NCBI GenBank assembly: GCA_015520115.1
Contig: WAQS01000033.1
Coordinates: 1 to 6,388 of the forward strand
Direction: 5' to 3'
DNA length: 6,388 nt
Source of the DNA: Ferroglobus sp.
GTDB lineage: Archaea; Halobacteriota; Archaeoglobi; Archaeoglobales; Archaeoglobaceae
The notes below the pieces were generated by a model. The model ran no database searches, was not told the DNA's origin, and saw only the letters and a list, made by a program, of their open reading frames with translations. Position 1 is the stretch's first letter; the number at the start of each line of letters is the position of its first letter. Made by a program: the position numbers and the translations under genes. Shown piece after piece: positions 5,598 through 6,388 of this stretch.

Positions 5598-6388
5598 GTG
5601 CAGTGTTCCCTCTGCTCTTCAAAGGCGGTGTACTACCAAAGGTACTCCTCAAGGCACCTCTGTAAGAAGCACTTCCTCAGGGATTTCTATAGAAGAGTGA
5701 AGAGAGCTGTAGCTAAGTACAAAATGATAGAGAGCGGCGACAAGATTGCCTTGGCTATGAGCGGTGGAAAAGACAGCGTTACTCTCGCTCACGCTTTGAT
5801 GGAGCTTTACGGAAAAAGGAGAGATCTCGAATTCGTTGCCATAACGATAGACGAGGGGATAGAGGGCTACCGTCCACCTACTGTGGAAATAGCGAAAAAA
5901 GTTTGTAGGGATTTGGGAATAGAACACGTTGTAGTCTCTTTCAGAGAAGAAATTGGTTTAGACCTCGACAAGATGGTTGAACTTGGGAAGAGAAACGCTT
6001 GTACTTACTGCGGGGTTTTCAGGAAGTACTTGTTGAACAAAACCGCTAAAGAACTCGGAGCTACTAAATTGGCGACTGGTCACAATCTTGATGATGAAAC
6101 TCAGACGATTTTGCTGAATTTCTTAAATGCGGATGTAGAGAGACTGGCAAGGTTGGTTCCGCAGAGAGTTCAGAAAGGTTTGGTTTACAGAATAAAACCC
6201 TTGAGGGAGATCTACGAGAAGGAGGTTGTAATCTACGCTATAGTCAACAACCTTCCAGTTAGCTTGGAGGAGTGTCCGTACTCAAGATTTCCGGCAAGAG
6301 CGATTGTTAGGGACTTTATTTACGAATTCGAGAAGAAATACCCGGGGAGAAAGTTCTCGATCATGCGAAGCTTTGAAGAGCTCTTGCC
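5598..6388 (+). CDS. ncsA: tRNA 2-thiolation protein, TtuA/NcsA (TIGR00269) family; 3' end beyond window
   Basis: The first 263 residues are present, from GTG at 5598. An N-terminal zinc finger is formed by Cys3, Cys6, Cys22 and His25. The ATP pyrophosphatase P-loop SGGKDS lies at 55-60, and GHNLDDETQT (161-170) is the second adenylation motif. CTYC (Cys135, Cys138) plus Cys226 in EECPYSR are the three cysteines that in TtuA-type enzymes hold a [4Fe-4S] cluster, which accepts sulfur. The C-terminal zinc finger expected for the family lies past the right edge. The enzyme adenylates a uridine in tRNA and replaces oxygen by sulfur, using a ubiquitin-like sulfur carrier. NcsA acts on the wobble U34, TtuA on position 54; the sequence does not settle which. 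GTG is chosen because it places the zinc-finger Cys at residue 3 as in the family and lies 25 bp after a TATA box. It is divergent from rio2. Confidence 0.92.
   Translation, partial: MQCSLCSSKAVYYQRYSSRHLCKKHFLRDFYRRVKRAVAKYKMIESGDKIALAMSGGKDSVTLAHALMELYGKRRDLEFVAITIDEGIEGYRPPTVEIAKKVCRDLGIEHVVVSFREEIGLDLDKMVELGKRNACTYCGVFRKYLLNKTAKELGATKLATGHNLDDETQTILLNFLNADVERLARLVPQRVQKGLVYRIKPLREIYEKEVVIYAIVNNLPVSLEECPYSRFPARAIVRDFIYEFEKKYPGRKFSIMRSFEELL

Noticed and set aside
5649..5927. A 92-codon minus-strand frame
   Set aside because: It is antisense to the P-loop region of the TtuA/NcsA-family gene, whose motifs are unmistakable.

Overview
The window looks like chromosomal DNA from a thermophilic euryarchaeon, most probably of the Archaeoglobales (Archaeoglobus, Ferroglobus or Geoglobus). 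Three things point there. It carries archaeal-only or typically archaeal genes: a Rio2 kinase, a DUF460 protein and a tRNA thiolase of the TtuA/NcsA type. Its promoters are archaeal, with TATA boxes about 25 bp from the likely transcription starts, and its Shine-Dalgarno sequences are of the GGTG(A) type. The Rio2 protein also closely resembles the Archaeoglobus fulgidus Rio2 sequence as I remember it. The genus is not determined. Genes are tightly packed, with several 4-nt ATGA/GTGA overlaps.

Left part (1-2620, minus strand): a methylmalonyl-CoA / propionyl-CoA operon read right to left. It holds the B12-binding subunit of methylmalonyl-CoA mutase, methylmalonyl-CoA epimerase, the carboxyltransferase (alpha) subunit of methylmalonyl-CoA decarboxylase or propionyl-CoA carboxylase, a 42-residue microprotein, and the start of the biotin carrier subunit, which runs off the left edge. 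Together these interconvert succinyl-CoA, (R)- and (S)-methylmalonyl-CoA and propionyl-CoA. The microprotein resembles the soluble C-terminal tail of the decarboxylase delta subunit (OadG/MmdD) or the small epsilon subunit (MmdE), and is easily missed in annotation. The large catalytic subunit of the mutase and the partner that decides between carboxylase and Na+-pumping decarboxylase are not in the window.

Middle (2621-2855): a short regulatory region with a leftward promoter for the operon and a rightward promoter for a tRNA-Arg(UCG) gene, followed by a T-run and small hairpins.

Right part (2856-6388): an RNA/ribosome-themed block. On the minus strand, Rio2 (small-subunit maturation kinase) is translationally coupled to DUF460, a 618-residue protein with a RuvC/RNase H-like domain, a probable second RNase H-like domain, a basic GGxxQ-like loop and a long coiled coil. 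Divergently, a tRNA 2-thiolation enzyme of the TtuA/NcsA family starts at 5598 and is cut by the right edge. The Rio2 and TtuA/NcsA genes are only 37 bp apart, with interleaved TATA boxes, and both appear to make leaderless mRNAs. Nothing in the window is a mobile element, CRISPR array or phage remnant.
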